A DNA stretch of 64,000 bases from Stenotrophomonas sp. SAU14A_NAIMI4_5 (GCF_003086795.1 NZ_CP026003.1:1446777-1510776); one strand, 5' to 3'; numbered from the stretch's first letter, positions 16,732 through 25,756 are shown. A program made the numbers and translations. Notes: generated from the letters alone by a model not told the origin.

Positions 16732-18135
16732 ATGATCTGCCGCACCCGCTTCGCCCCCAGCCCCACCGGTTACCTGCACATCGGCGGTGCCCGCACCGCG
16801 CTGTACTGCTGGCTGGAGGCCCGCCACCGCGGCGGCGAATTCGTGCTGCGCATCGAGGACACCGACCGTGAACGCAGCACCCAGGGCGCGATCGACGCGA
16901 TCCTGGAGGCGATGGACTGGCTGGGCCTGGACTACGACGTCGGCCCGATCTACCAGACCGACCGCGTCGCCCGTTACCTGGAAGTGGCCGAGCAGCTGGT
17001 GGCCGACGGCAAGGCGTACTACGCCTACGAGACCCGCGAGGAGCTGGACGCGATGCGCGAGGCCGCCATGGCCAAGCAGGAAAAGCCGCGCTACAACGGC
17101 GCCGCGCGTGAACTGGGCCTGCCGCGCAAGGACGACCCGAACCGCGTCATCCGCTTCAAGAACCCGCTCGACGGCACCGTGGTGTTCGACGACCTGATCA
17201 AGGGCCGCATCGAGATCGCCAACAGCGAGCTGGATGACATGGTCATCTTCCGCCCGGACGGCTACCCCACCTACAACTTCGCGGTGGTGGTGGACGACTG
17301 GGACATGGGCATCAGCGAGGTCATCCGCGGCGACGACCACATCAACAACACCCCGCGCCAGATCAACCTGTACGAAGGCATCGGCGCCCCGGTGCCGAAG
17401 TTCGGCCACATGCCGATGATCCTGGACGAGCAGGGTGCCAAGCTGTCCAAGCGCACCGGCGCGGCCGACGTGATGCAGTACAAGGACGCAGGCTACCTGC
17501 CCGATGCGCTGCTGAGCTACCTGGCCCGCCTGGGCTGGTCGCACGGTGACCAGGAGCTGTTCAGCCGCCAGGAACTGATCGAGCTGTTCGACGTGACCAA
17601 CTGCAACTCCAAGGCCTCGCGCCTGGACATGGCCAAGCTGGGCTGGGTCAACCAGCACTTCCTGAAGACCGAGGAGCCGGCCAGCATCGTGCCGCACCTG
17701 GTCTACCAGCTGGAAAAGCTGGGCCTGGACGTGGCCGCCGGCCCGGCGCCGGTGGACGTGGTGATCGCCCTGCGCGAGCGCGTGCAGACCCTGAAGGAAA
17801 TGGCCGAGAAGGCCGTGGTCTGGTACCAGCCGCTGACCGAGTACGACGACGCGGCCGTGGCCAAGCACTTCAAGGCCGGCGCCGAGCTGCCGCTGGGCAA
17901 GGCCCGCGAACTGCTGGCGGCCCTGCCGGAATGGACCGCCGAAGCCGTCGGCGTAGCCCTGCACGACGCTGCCGCCGCCCTGGAAATGGGCATGGGCAAG
18001 GTCGCCCAGCCGCTGCGCGTGGCCATCACCGGCACCCAGGTCAGTCCTGACATTTCCCATACCGTGTACCTGGCCGGCCGCGAGCAGGCCTTGAAACGCA
18101 TCGATGTGGCCATCACCAAGGTAGCAACGGCCTGA
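16732..18135 (+). CDS. gltX: Glutamate--tRNA ligase
   Basis: 467 residues from the ATG at 16732; the frame is open further upstream, but that extension has no family similarity. The enzyme charges tRNA-Glu in the cytoplasm. The class I signatures are present: the HIGH-type sequence [12 protein letters not shown] (His 16) and KLSKR at 237-241. [20 protein letters not shown] and [14 protein letters not shown] are typical GltX segments. The C-terminal anticodon-binding part ends with GREQALKRI. It is essential and intact. zur follows 34 bp downstream on the same strand, so the two may share a transcript. Confidence 0.98.
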   Translation: MICRTRFAPSPTGYLHIGGARTALYCWLEARHRGGEFVLRIEDTDRERSTQGAIDAILEAMDWLGLDYDVGPIYQTDRVARYLEVAEQLVADGKAYYAYETREELDAMREAAMAKQEKPRYNGAARELGLPRKDDPNRVIRFKNPLDGTVVFDDLIKGRIEIANSELDDMVIFRPDGYPTYNFAVVVDDWDMGISEVIRGDDHINNTPRQINLYEGIGAPVPKFGHMPMILDEQGAKLSKRTGAADVMQYKDAGYLPDALLSYLARLGWSHGDQELFSRQELIELFDVTNCNSKASRLDMAKLGWVNQHFLKTEEPASIVPHLVYQLEKLGLDVAAGPAPVDVVIALRERVQTLKEMAEKAVVWYQPLTEYDDAAVAKHFKAGAELPLGKARELLAALPEWTAEAVGVALHDAAAALEMGMGKVAQPLRVAITGTQVSPDISHTVYLAGREQALKRIDVAITKVATA

Positions 18136-18169
18136 GCCCTGCCGCCCAGACCTGAACCGGAGAACGCGC

Positions 18170-18661
18170 ATGCCCGCCAAACCAGCTTCTGCCTGTACCG
18201 CCCCGCACCACCACGTCCACGACGCATCGGATTTCGTGGCGGTGGTCGAGCGTGTCTCGCGTGAGCGCGGGCTGCGCCTGACCCCGATCCGCGCCAATGT
18301 GCTCAAGCTGATCGCCGAGGCCGGCAAGCCGGTCAAGGCCTATGAGCTGCTGGAGTGGGTGCGCAACGGCAAGGGCGTGGGCGCTGATGCCCCGCCCACC
18401 GTCTACCGCGCGCTCGACTTCTTGATGGCGAACGGCTTCGTGCACAAGCTGGAATCGGTGAATGCCTTCGTGGCCTGCCACCACCCCAGCAGCGCGGCGC
18501 ATTCGGTGCCGTTCCTGATCTGCAACAGCTGCCACAGCGCGGTGGAGCTGGAAGACCGCGAGATCGTCACCCAGCTGGAAAAGCGCGCCAAGGAACTGGG
18601 TTTCCAGCCGCAGGCGCAGACCCTGGAAGTGCACGGCCTCTGCGCGCGCTGCGCCGGCTGA
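18170..18661 (+). CDS. zur: Fur family zinc uptake regulator Zur
   Basis: 163 residues with GGAG before the start. Zur represses zinc-uptake genes when zinc is sufficient. The N-terminal winged helix includes RLTPIRANVLKLIAE and the Fur-family recognition segment PPTVYRALDFLMANGFVHKL. The structural zinc site is formed by two CxxC pairs, CNSC (118-121) and CARC (158-161). The sensing region has FVACHHPSSAAHSVPFLIC, which fits Zur better than Fur. The extra His-rich N-terminus (APHHHVHD) is unusual. Zur-like boxes at 25678 and 25757, before a zinc-type TonB receptor and a MerC-like gene, are likely targets in the same window. Confidence 0.93.
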   Translation: MPAKPASACTAPHHHVHDASDFVAVVERVSRERGLRLTPIRANVLKLIAEAGKPVKAYELLEWVRNGKGVGADAPPTVYRALDFLMANGFVHKLESVNAFVACHHPSSAAHSVPFLICNSCHSAVELEDREIVTQLEKRAKELGFQPQAQTLEVHGLCARCAG

Positions 18662-18678
18662 CGCTACGGGATTCTGCT

Positions 18679-18744
18679 GGGGTCAGAGCCCTTTTGCCAA
18701 GGCAAAAGGGATCTGACCCCGTATGAGGTCCGGGCTCTGACCCC
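18679..18744. repeat. GGGGTCAGAGCCC inverted repeat with extra half-site
   Basis: GGGGTCAGAGCCCTTTT at 18679 pairs with AAAAGGGATCTGACCCC ending at 18720. Another GGGCTCTGACCCC half follows to 18744. The same family recurs at 30541, 51196, 51247 and 61350. Here it can also act as a terminator between convergent genes. Confidence 0.8.
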
Positions 18745-18747
18745 CTC

Positions 18748-19413
18748 TCACAGACGCTGCCGCAGCCGCTTCAAGGCCACCTTGCGCGCAGCAACCAACT
18801 CTTCCTCCTCCAGCGGCAGCGACTGCAGCCACGCCATGGCTTCAGCCACCGACGCACCGCGCGCGGCATACAGCGCCAGGCTGCGGCCCTGCGTCGTCGG
18901 CGCCTGTTCCCACGCGCGCTGGACCAGGCGCAGCAGCGACTGCTGCGTTGCCACCGGCACCACAACGCCCTTGTCGAACGACAGCAGCGAATTCAACGCA
19001 GCCAGCGCCCGCGACGGCGCCGACATCGGATCGCTCTGGCTGAAATCCGCCTGCGCGCAGAACCCCAGCAGCGCCATCACCGACTCCTCGCTGCGCACGT
19101 CCTCCAGCACACCGATCGCATAGGTCGCCCGCCGCGGATCATCCAGCAGCGGCTGCAGTCCCGCCACGCCATCGTGGCCGAATGCCGCACACGCCTGCGA
19201 CCACGGCGCCATCGGCGCAAGGTGGGTGCCATCGGCGTTGTACTGGAACTCCTCGCGCCAGCCGTACAGCGCGCACAGGCGCTCGATCTCGGCCGCGCCA
19301 TCGCTGCCATGGTCCAGCACGAAGCGGATCAGATCCTCCACTTCCACAGCACCGCCATGTTCCAGCGGCGCAGGCCCCTTGGCCGCCTTCTTGGCCAGTG
19401 CGTTGAATTTCAT
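18748..19413 (-). CDS. Hypothetical protein, HEAT-like helical
   Basis: 221 residues from the ATG at 19413, MKFNALAKKAAKGP; a longer reading to 19650 crosses a SMAG palindrome and is rejected. The body is helical and Ala/Leu-rich with repeating units such as GLQPLLDDPRRATYAIGVLE and VMALLGFCAQADFSQSD, which looks like an alpha-helical repeat (HEAT/Armadillo-like) scaffold. It has no signal peptide, membrane segment or catalytic motif. I do not recognise a named family. It is convergent with zur and stands alone. Confidence 0.7.
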   Translation of the reverse strand: MKFNALAKKAAKGPAPLEHGGAVEVEDLIRFVLDHGSDGAAEIERLCALYGWREEFQYNADGTHLAPMAPWSQACAAFGHDGVAGLQPLLDDPRRATYAIGVLEDVRSEESVMALLGFCAQADFSQSDPMSAPSRALAALNSLLSFDKGVVVPVATQQSLLRLVQRAWEQAPTTQGRSLALYAARGASVAEAMAWLQSLPLEEEELVAARKVALKRLRQRL

Positions 19414-19433
19414 TCCTTGTGCCTGTTCCTGGC

Positions 19434-19463
19434 GTAGAGCAGTCGAGCATGGCTCGACTCTAC
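19434..19463. repeat. SMAG palindrome with GTAG at both ends
   Basis: GTAGAGCAGTCGAGCATGGC through to CTCGACTCTAC. The inverted GTAG/CTAC ends give a self-contained palindrome of the TCGAG subfamily immediately upstream of the gene at 18748-19413. Confidence 0.85.
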
Positions 19464-19543
19464 AAAATAAGCGGAGCAACAGCCCTCCGCTTTTGATTCT
19501 ATTCCTTTGATTCACGTGGCTGACGCGCATGGAGAATGTCCGT

Positions 19544-19647
19544 GGCCGGGTGGGTGGGCTGCGCAGGGGCGTGAGCCGCATGGATGCGGCGACCGAGCTT
19601 ACAGGGACGTACTTGCAGCGTCCCCTGCGCAGCCCACCCACCCGGCC
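19544..19647. repeat. Large structured repeat, copy 1 (26-bp arms, 52-nt loop)
   Basis: Perfect 26-bp arms at 19544-19569 (begins GGCCGGGTGGGTGGGCTGCG) and 19622-19647 enclose exactly 52 nt. The loop contains an inner hairpin GCCGC-ATGGAT-GCGGC and ends in GCAGCGT. Two other complete copies have a 52-nt loop with related sequence but different arms and a different inner stem (28077 and 30378). No coding potential is seen. The whole gap from 19414 to 19774 holds this element, a SMAG palindrome and the 13-bp tandem repeat, and nothing else I can support. Confidence 0.8.
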
Positions 19648-19740
19648 CATCCAGCAAACCCCAACTGCAACGATCAGCCACGAGGGGCTCCGCCGTTCGC
19701 CGCCTACGGCGAAGCCGAGCTTCTCGGCAGGCAGCAGAGC

Positions 19741-19779
19741 AGTCGACTCTACCAGTCGACTCTACCAGTCGACTCTACC
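19741..19779. repeat. Three tandem 13-bp copies of a half SMAG element
   Basis: AGTCGACTCTACC is repeated three times at a 13-bp period. The last copy supplies the TAG stop codon of the HlyD-family gene at 19775. Confidence 0.8.
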
Positions 19780-20965
19780 GCGCGGGCGCGGGCGCAGGTG
19801 CCGCCGCAGGCTCCGCCGCCGTATCCACCCGCGCGATCACCGACATCCCCGGCCGCAGCCGCGCCGCCAGCTCCTGCCCCGGATCAATCGAAATTCGAAT
19901 CGGCAACCGCTGCACCACCTTGGTGAAGTTGCCGCTGGCATTGTCCGGGCGCAGCACGCTGAACTCCGAACCGGTGGCCGGCGCGATCTGCTCCACGTGG
20001 CCGTGCAGGCGCTGGCCCTTGAACGCATCCACCGAGAACGTCACCGGCTGGCCGATGCGCATCTGCCAGGTCTGGCCTTCCTTGTAGTTGGCCACCACCC
20101 ACAGCGCCTCCGGCACCAGGAACAGCAGCTGCGAACCGGCCGCCACATACTGGCCCACGCGCACGCTGGCCTCGCTGATCTGCCCGTCGCGCGGCGCATG
20201 GATGACCGTGTTGGCCAGGTCGATGCGGGCTAGTTCCAGCTGCGCCTGCGCGCTTTCCACCTGCGCCTCCAGGCCCTTGCGCGCCACCTGGGTCGACACC
20301 AGGGTCTCCTCGGCGATGCGGATCTGCGCCTGCGACTGCTGCACGCTGGCCTGCGCTGATGCCTGGGTGGTTCGGAACTTGTCGCGGTCGTTGATCGAGA
20401 CCAGCTGCTGCGCGGCCAGTTCCTCGTAGCGCTTGGCTTCGTTGCGTGAGCGCTGCAGCTCGGCCTGGCCGGCCGACAGCGTGGCGCGGGTTGAAGCGAT
20501 CTGCGCGCGGTTCTGCGCCTGCGACTGGTCCGAGTTGGCCAATGCCGCGCGCGCGCTGTCCAGCGTCGCCTCGGCCTGCGCCACCTTCTGCGCGTAGATG
20601 CGGTCGTCGATGCGCAGCAGCGGCTCGCCCTTCTTCACGTGCTGGAAGTCTTTCACCAGCACCTCGGTGACATAGCCGGCCACCTGCGGCGCCATCACCG
20701 TGATCTGCCCGCGCACGTACGCGTTGTCGGTGACCATCACGCTGCTGGTGAACGGCCACAGGTTCCACGCGCGCAGGATCAGCGCGATGCCCAGCAGCGC
20801 CACCACCACCATCACCACCACGCTGCGTGAGCTGGGCTTGAGGTATTTCGGTGCCGCCGCGGGCGCGGCAGGCGTGGGCGCAGGCGCAGGCGCAGCGTCG
20901 GTCGGCGGCGGTGGGCTGACGTTCTCGGGGGCGTCGCTGTCGGGGCGGGGCGGTAGCGGAGACAT
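19775..20965 (-). CDS. HlyD/EmrA-family membrane fusion (periplasmic adaptor) protein
   Basis: 396 residues from the ATG at 20965. It should link the neighbouring MFS pump to an outer-membrane channel. The order is a Pro/Ala-rich cytoplasmic N-terminus, one membrane segment near residues 47-67 (SVVVMVVVALLGIALILRAW), the first half of a lipoyl domain (DNAYVRGQITVMAPQVAGYV), a long coiled-coil hairpin (KVAQAEATLDSARAALANSD onwards), the second lipoyl half (TVIHAPRDGQISEASVRVGQ) and a beta-barrel domain (VVANYKEGQTW, GQPVTFSVDAF). This is the EmrA-type pattern. The start is 10 bp after the MFS stop, third in a TetR-MFS-HlyD operon. The stop codon lies in a SMAG-derived repeat. Confidence 0.93.
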   Translation of the reverse strand: MSPLPPRPDSDAPENVSPPPPTDAAPAPAPTPAAPAAAPKYLKPSSRSVVVMVVVALLGIALILRAWNLWPFTSSVMVTDNAYVRGQITVMAPQVAGYVTEVLVKDFQHVKKGEPLLRIDDRIYAQKVAQAEATLDSARAALANSDQSQAQNRAQIASTRATLSAGQAELQRSRNEAKRYEELAAQQLVSINDRDKFRTTQASAQASVQQSQAQIRIAEETLVSTQVARKGLEAQVESAQAQLELARIDLANTVIHAPRDGQISEASVRVGQYVAAGSQLLFLVPEALWVVANYKEGQTWQMRIGQPVTFSVDAFKGQRLHGHVEQIAPATGSEFSVLRPDNASGNFTKVVQRLPIRISIDPGQELAARLRPGMSVIARVDTAAEPAAAPAPAPAR

Positions 20966-20975
20966 GGCGGCGGGC

Positions 20976-22649
20976 TCAGTGGGGCGGGGCGGCGGTGACC
21001 GCAAGGGGCGGAGACGGGTGGCGCTTGTGCCATTGCTTGAGCACGGCGGTGCGCAGCGACAGCAGCAGCAACCAGCACAGGAAGCCGATGGCCAGCCAGC
21101 CGCTCAGGGTGAAAACATCATTGAAGGCGCGCACATTGGCTTCGCGGCGGGCCGTGGTTGCCAGCTGCGCGGTGCCCTGCGCGCTGCGCAGCACCGGGTC
21201 GGTGATCTGCGCGGCGTAGATCTGCTGCTGGATGCGCAGGCGCTGCGCGACCACCGGGTCGGCCGGGTCCAGCTGGCTGGTGATCGCACTGGAATACAGC
21301 TGCTCGCGGTGCAGCTGGAAGGTGCCCAGCACCGCCGAGCCGGCCAGGCCGCCCAGGGTCTGGGTGATCGACAGGGTGACCAGGAAGGTGATCATGTGGT
21401 CCACGCCCTGTTTCAGCGCCGCGGAAATGCCGAGCATGATCAGCGGGCCCATGAACATGCCGGCACCGACCGAGGCCAGGAACTGGCTGATGTAGAAGTC
21501 GTGCGGCCGGTCCAGGCTGGTGCGGCTCTGGTCGAAGAACGCGGCGGTGCCCAGCAGCAGGATGGCCATCAGCAGCTGGGCGATCAGCCGCTTCGGCCCG
21601 AAGGTGAGCGAGGCACCGGCGATGCCGACGATCACCCCGGCCAGGATCACCACGAACAGCGGGCGCATCTGGTCCGGGCCCATGCCCAGCGTGCGCATCA
21701 GGTTGACCACGCCGTAGGACTGTTCGGTGGTGAGGAAGCGCAGCAGGAACGCGCCGACGATGAAGTGCAGCACCGGCAGCGTGGACAGCCAGCGGATCTG
21801 CAGCAGCGGGTTGCGCCGGTAGTGTTCGATGACCAGTGCCGTGGTGGCCAGCGCGATCGAAGCGACCAGGGCCCAGCCCAGCCACGGCGTGTTCAACCAC
21901 CAGCGCGTGTAGCCCTGCGCCAGCACCACCACCAGCAGCGCCACGGCCGGTGCGAGCAGGGCGAAGGTGAGGAAGTCCAGCGGTTCGAACGCCTTGATCT
22001 GTATGCCCGGCGGCAGCTTCAGCACCACCACCGCGGCGAACGCGCACAGCGCCAGGCCGGCCTCGAACGAGTACAGCTGGTGCCACTGGCCGGTATCGAC
22101 CAGCGTCGGCGAGACGATCCAGGCGATCGGCACCGCCAGCTGCGACAGGCCGACACCAATCACCAGCAGGTTGCCGGTGAAGCGCCGCGGCAGCGCCTGC
22201 AGCATGTACAGCGTGCCCAGCGTCGAGCACGCCGCGCCGGCAAAGCCGCTGGCCGCGCGGGTCAGCAGCGTGGTCTCGTAGCTGCCGACGAACAGGTGCA
22301 GCACCGCCAGTGCCGCATACAGGCCCAGGCCGATCTCGGCGAACAGGCGGATGCCGTACTGCTGGCGGAACTTGAAGGCCAGCAGGTTGGCGGTGACGTT
22401 GACCATGGCATAGGCCGCCACCAGCCAGCTGCCCTGGGTGGGCGTCAGCGCGAGCTGGCCCTGCAGGAAGGGCAGGTTGGCGGTGACCAGCGCATTGCCG
22501 AGGCCGCCGGTGATGGCCACCAGCAGCGAGACCAGCGCATAGGCCGCGCGACGGTACGGGGGGTGCCAGGGCATCGAGGCCGAACCGGGCATGGTCGGCT
22601 TCTCGTGCTCCTCCCAGTCCGGAACCGGCTTGAGATACGGCTGGACCAT
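20976..22649 (-). CDS. MFS efflux transporter, DHA2/EmrB-like
   Basis: 557 residues from the ATG at 22649, whose ATG overlaps the TetR stop as ATGA. It is a drug:proton antiporter of the inner membrane. About 14 membrane helices are visible, starting with YALVSLLVAITGGLGNALVT. The DHA2 signature regions include VTANLPFLQGQLALTPTQGS and WLVAAYAMVNVTANLLAF. It differs from many EmrB proteins in an extended C-terminal loop (LHREQLYSSAITSQLDPADP), common in the EmrB/FusA-type subgroup. The genes before and after it encode its repressor and its adaptor; no outer-membrane partner is present, so TolC or another channel must be supplied elsewhere. The drug spectrum is not predictable from sequence. 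Confidence 0.93.
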   Translation of the reverse strand: MVQPYLKPVPDWEEHEKPTMPGSASMPWHPPYRRAAYALVSLLVAITGGLGNALVTANLPFLQGQLALTPTQGSWLVAAYAMVNVTANLLAFKFRQQYGIRLFAEIGLGLYAALAVLHLFVGSYETTLLTRAASGFAGAACSTLGTLYMLQALPRRFTGNLLVIGVGLSQLAVPIAWIVSPTLVDTGQWHQLYSFEAGLALCAFAAVVVLKLPPGIQIKAFEPLDFLTFALLAPAVALLVVVLAQGYTRWWLNTPWLGWALVASIALATTALVIEHYRRNPLLQIRWLSTLPVLHFIVGAFLLRFLTTEQSYGVVNLMRTLGMGPDQMRPLFVVILAGVIVGIAGASLTFGPKRLIAQLLMAILLLGTAAFFDQSRTSLDRPHDFYISQFLASVGAGMFMGPLIMLGISAALKQGVDHMITFLVTLSITQTLGGLAGSAVLGTFQLHREQLYSSAITSQLDPADPVVAQRLRIQQQIYAAQITDPVLRSAQGTAQLATTARREANVRAFNDVFTLSGWLAIGFLCWLLLLSLRTAVLKQWHKRHPSPPLAVTAAPPH

Positions 22650-23215
22650 CAGCGCCCCTGGTTGGCTGCTCCCTGGAGGCCGCCGCGCAGCAGCTGCAGG
22701 GCGCGCCCGGCCAGCTGGGCACGCTCTTCGCGGGTCTTGCCGCGCAGGGCTGCGCCCAGCATGCCCGAGATCAGTGAAATATCCGTCTTTTCCAGGTCCG
22801 GCCGGCACAGGCCGGCGGCCTTGGCGCGGGCGATCGGCGCTTCCAGCAGGTCGCGCACGGTCTCGCGCGCGATGCGCATGGCGGCCACGTCCGAATCCAC
22901 CGCGCGCCAGTAGTCGGCCAGCGCCGGCGAATCGATGATGCGCTGGGCCATGCCTTCGAAGACCTCGAACAGGGCGTCGTCGCGGTCGCCCAGCTGTTCC
23001 ACCTGGCGGCGGATGCGGTCGACGGTCCGCTGCAGCAGCGCCTGGATCAGCGCGGTGCGGTCGGGGAAGTTGCGGTACAGGGTGGCGCGGCCCACCTGGG
23101 CGCGTTCGACCACCAGGTCCAGTGGCGCGGTGACGCCGTGTTGGCCGAACACATGGTCGGCGGCATCAAGGATGAGGGCACGGCGGGCAGCAGCATCAGC
23201 ACGTTGGGTGGTCAT
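22649..23215 (-). CDS. TetR family transcriptional regulator of the efflux operon
   Basis: 188 residues from the ATG at 23215. The N-terminal helix-turn-helix runs over residues 10-55 (ALILDAADHVFGQHGVTAPL, then VGRATLYRNFPDRTALIQAL, a typical TetR recognition helix). The C-terminal ligand domain is helical. The gene overlaps the MFS start by four bases and is the first gene of the operon. A 16-bp palindrome at 23227-23242, just upstream of the start codon, is the likely operator, giving autorepression and repression of the pump. The inducer is unknown. Confidence 0.93.
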   Translation of the reverse strand: MTTQRADAAARRALILDAADHVFGQHGVTAPLDLVVERAQVGRATLYRNFPDRTALIQALLQRTVDRIRRQVEQLGDRDDALFEVFEGMAQRIIDSPALADYWRAVDSDVAAMRIARETVRDLLEAPIARAKAAGLCRPDLEKTDISLISGMLGAALRGKTREERAQLAGRALQLLRGGLQGAANQGR

Positions 23216-23226
23216 GGCTTCATTAT

Positions 23227-23242
23227 CGGACACGTGTGTCCG
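23227..23242. promoter_or_regulatory. Palindromic operator of the TetR-MFS-HlyD operon
   Basis: CGGACAC-GT-GTGTCCG has perfect 7-bp arms and lies 11 bp upstream of the tetR start codon. The size and location fit a TetR-family operator. Confidence 0.75.
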
Positions 23243-23339
23243 GTTGGCGAGACGGTGAGTGACGGGAATGTCCGTTTGTTGCTCTACGCACATCTTTGTA
23301 AATGCGGCGTGAAGATGATGCCCGTGGGAGCGCGCCCAT

Positions 23340-23365
23340 AAAAAACGGGGGCCATGAGGCCCCCG
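23340..23365 (-). terminator. Intrinsic terminator of the TonB receptor gene
   Basis: On the minus strand: CGGGGGCC, loop TCAT, GGCCCCCG, then TTTTTT. It is located about 100 bp after the receptor stop codon, beyond a SMAG element. Confidence 0.85.
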
Positions 23366-23412
23366 GGAGAGAACGGCGATGATCGTCGCCAGGAAATGGT
23401 TGGCTGGGGTCA

Positions 23413-23435
23413 GTAGATCCACGCCATGCGTGGAT
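23413..23435. repeat. SMAG palindrome, GATCCACG subfamily
   Basis: GTAGATCCACGCCATGCGTG, with a partial second copy (GCATGCGTGGATGCC) ending just before the TonB receptor stop codon. Confidence 0.85.
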
Positions 23436-23461
23436 GACCTATCGCATGCGTGGATGCCCGA

Positions 23462-25663
23462 TCAGAAGTACGCGCGGATGCCGAAGGCGACACCACGGCC
23501 CGGCAGCGGCGAGTAGTCACGCAGCAGCGAGGTGTGCGGACGCACTTCGCGGTTGGTCAGGTTGCTGCCATCCAGGAACACCTCGTAGCTGTTGCTGTCG
23601 CTGCGGTCCCAGCGGTACGCGAAGTGCGCATCGACCAGGGTGTAGCCGTCGCTCGGCTCCTCGTTCTGGGCCACATCCTTCTGACGGCTGTAGCGCACCG
23701 CGCCGACCGAGGCACGCCAGCCGTCCTTCGCCCAGCGCAGGTCGGCGCCGACGCGGGCCGGGGCGATGCGCGGCAGGTAACCGGTGTTGGCCAGGTCCAC
23801 GCTGTAGTTGTGGTTGTGGTCACCGTGCGGCACGGCGATGTCCAGCGTGCGGCTGCCGCTGCCATCCAGCTTGGCCTGCACGTAGTCACCGAACACGCGC
23901 AGGTCCCAGTCGCCGGCGTTGCCTTCGAACAGGTGCACCAGCGCCTCGGCCTCGGCACCCTTGAACACTGCATCCTGCTGCGTCCAGGTACGCACCGGCA
24001 GGCCTTCGGTGATGCCGGTGTCGGCCAGGTAGATGAAGTCCTTGAACTTCGTCTGGTAGATCGCGGCGGAGAAGTCCAGACGGTCGCTGTGGGTGTGGAT
24101 GCCCAGCTCGACGCGCTGGCCGCGCTCGGTCTTCAGGTCGGCATCGCCGATTTCCAGCGAACGGGTGGCGATGTGCGCGCCGGCCGCGTACAGCTCTTCA
24201 TTGGTCGGTGCGCGCTCGGAGCTGTCCACGCCGATGCGCAGGTCGACCGCATCGTTGAGCTTCCAGATGCCGGCAGCGGACAGGTTGGTGGCGTCGAACT
24301 TGCGGCGGCGGTAGTCACCGGTCGGGTCCAGCTTGACCTGGTCGTGGCGGCCACCCAGTTCCAGCTTGAACGGGCCGAACTGCTTTTCCTGCAGCACGAA
24401 CAGGCCTGCGTTCTTCGTGTTGGTGTTCGGCACGAACGCTTCTTCGCCGATGGCGCCGAAATCGCTGTTGCCGAACTGCACGCCGAACGCGCCGTCCCAG
24501 CCGCCGATCTGCTGCTGCACGGCTTCCAGGCGGGTTTCGATGCCGCGGTTGGTGAAGCGGGTGGACGGCGTGCCGGCTTCCAGCTCCACGTGTTCGTAAT
24601 CGGTGTAGGCCACGCGTGCATTGACGTTCTTCAGGAACGAGACCGGGTTGTAGATGCCGGCCTTGGTCTCGAAGCGGTTCTGCACCATGTCGATGCGGAC
24701 GTCATGCTCGTCGCCTTCCTCCTCCTCGTCGCCATGGTCATGGCCATGGTCGTGGTCATCGCCATCGGCATGCACGTGGGCGCCGTTGGGGATGCCGTAG
24801 TTGGTGCGGTAGGTGCTGGCCGACACGCCGAAGTAACCGCCTTCGCCCAGCCAGGTGGCACCCACGCCACCGGCGCGGGTACGGATGGAGCTGTTGTCCA
24901 GGCGGCCGCGGCGCGGCTCTTCGCCTTCCTCGCCTGCGTGGTCGTGATCGTGGTCTTCGTGATGGTCTTCCAGGCTGTCGATCACCGCGTAGCCGGGGAT
25001 GCGGTAGTCATCGCCGTTGCGGACCAGGCCGTCGACGTGCAGCACGACGTTGCCGCTGACGCCGTCGAGGCGGAACATGCCGCTGCGCTCGTCGTTGACC
25101 GAGTTGCCACGCAGTTCGGCGCGGCCGCTGAGCGGACGGTCCGGCAGTTCGCGGGCGATGCGGCCATCGACCACGTTCACTGCGCCGCCGATGGCGCCGC
25201 TGCCGAACAGCAGGGTAGCCGGGCCCTTCAGCACTTCGATCTGGTCCGCCAGGAACGGCTCGATGCTGGTGGCGTGGTCGGCGCTGACGGTGGAGGCATC
25301 CATGTTGCCCATGCCGTTGGACAGCACGGCCACGCGCGGGCCTTCCTGGCCACGGATGATCGGGCGGCCGACGCCGGGGCCGAAGAAGGTGCTCTGCACG
25401 CCGGGCAGCTTGGCCACGGTGTCCCCCAGGGTGCCGGCCTTCTGCTCGTCCAGGCGCTCGCCGGCCAGCACGTCCACCGGCCGGGCCAGCGACTCGGCAT
25501 CGCCCTGCAGCGGCGAGGCGGTGACCTGCACCGACGACAGCTCGGTCAGGTGGCGGTCACGATGGGTGTCCTGGTCGGCGGCGGCAAACGCGGCCGACGG
25601 CAGCAGGGCGGCGAGGGCCAAGGCCAGGGAATGCGGCTTGAAACGTGGGTGGTGAGAGGGCAT
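23462..25663 (-). CDS. TonB-dependent outer-membrane receptor, ZnuD-like (zinc uptake)
   Basis: 733 residues with AAGGA before the start and a signal peptide ending SAAFA near residue 28. The plug domain spans about residues 45-170 (SSVQVTASPL; ADQIEVLKGPATLLFGSGAI) and the beta-barrel ends in the terminal Phe of GIRAYF. Two loops are strikingly rich in His and acidic residues: LEDHHEDHDHDHAGEEG (231-247) and HVHADGDDHDHGHDHGDEEE (296-315), the hallmark of ZnuD-type receptors that bind and import zinc, sometimes also haem. A Zur-like box overlaps its presumed promoter at 25678. It is divergent from a MerC-like gene that has its own box. Zinc as the substrate is inferred from these features. 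Confidence 0.92.
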   Translation of the reverse strand: MPSHHPRFKPHSLALALAALLPSAAFAAADQDTHRDRHLTELSSVQVTASPLQGDAESLARPVDVLAGERLDEQKAGTLGDTVAKLPGVQSTFFGPGVGRPIIRGQEGPRVAVLSNGMGNMDASTVSADHATSIEPFLADQIEVLKGPATLLFGSGAIGGAVNVVDGRIARELPDRPLSGRAELRGNSVNDERSGMFRLDGVSGNVVLHVDGLVRNGDDYRIPGYAVIDSLEDHHEDHDHDHAGEEGEEPRRGRLDNSSIRTRAGGVGATWLGEGGYFGVSASTYRTNYGIPNGAHVHADGDDHDHGHDHGDEEEEGDEHDVRIDMVQNRFETKAGIYNPVSFLKNVNARVAYTDYEHVELEAGTPSTRFTNRGIETRLEAVQQQIGGWDGAFGVQFGNSDFGAIGEEAFVPNTNTKNAGLFVLQEKQFGPFKLELGGRHDQVKLDPTGDYRRRKFDATNLSAAGIWKLNDAVDLRIGVDSSERAPTNEELYAAGAHIATRSLEIGDADLKTERGQRVELGIHTHSDRLDFSAAIYQTKFKDFIYLADTGITEGLPVRTWTQQDAVFKGAEAEALVHLFEGNAGDWDLRVFGDYVQAKLDGSGSRTLDIAVPHGDHNHNYSVDLANTGYLPRIAPARVGADLRWAKDGWRASVGAVRYSRQKDVAQNEEPSDGYTLVDAHFAYRWDRSDSNSYEVFLDGSNLTNREVRPHTSLLRDYSPLPGRGVAFGIRAYF

Positions 25664-25677
25664 CCGGTGCTTCCTTT

Positions 25678-25690
25678 GTTACATTGTATC
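25678..25690 (-). promoter_or_regulatory. Zur-like box before the TonB receptor
   Basis: GTTACATTGTATC matches the gammaproteobacterial Zur core GTTATAWTATAAC at 10 of 13 positions. Read on the minus strand it includes a TACAAT -10 candidate and ends next to the AAGGA ribosome binding site. Confidence 0.6.
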
Positions 25691-25756
25691 AATCGGGTGG
25701 CGCACGTATCCCTTCGTGGGACAGGGGGAGGGAAACCGTGCGGGTCGGGGACAGAT

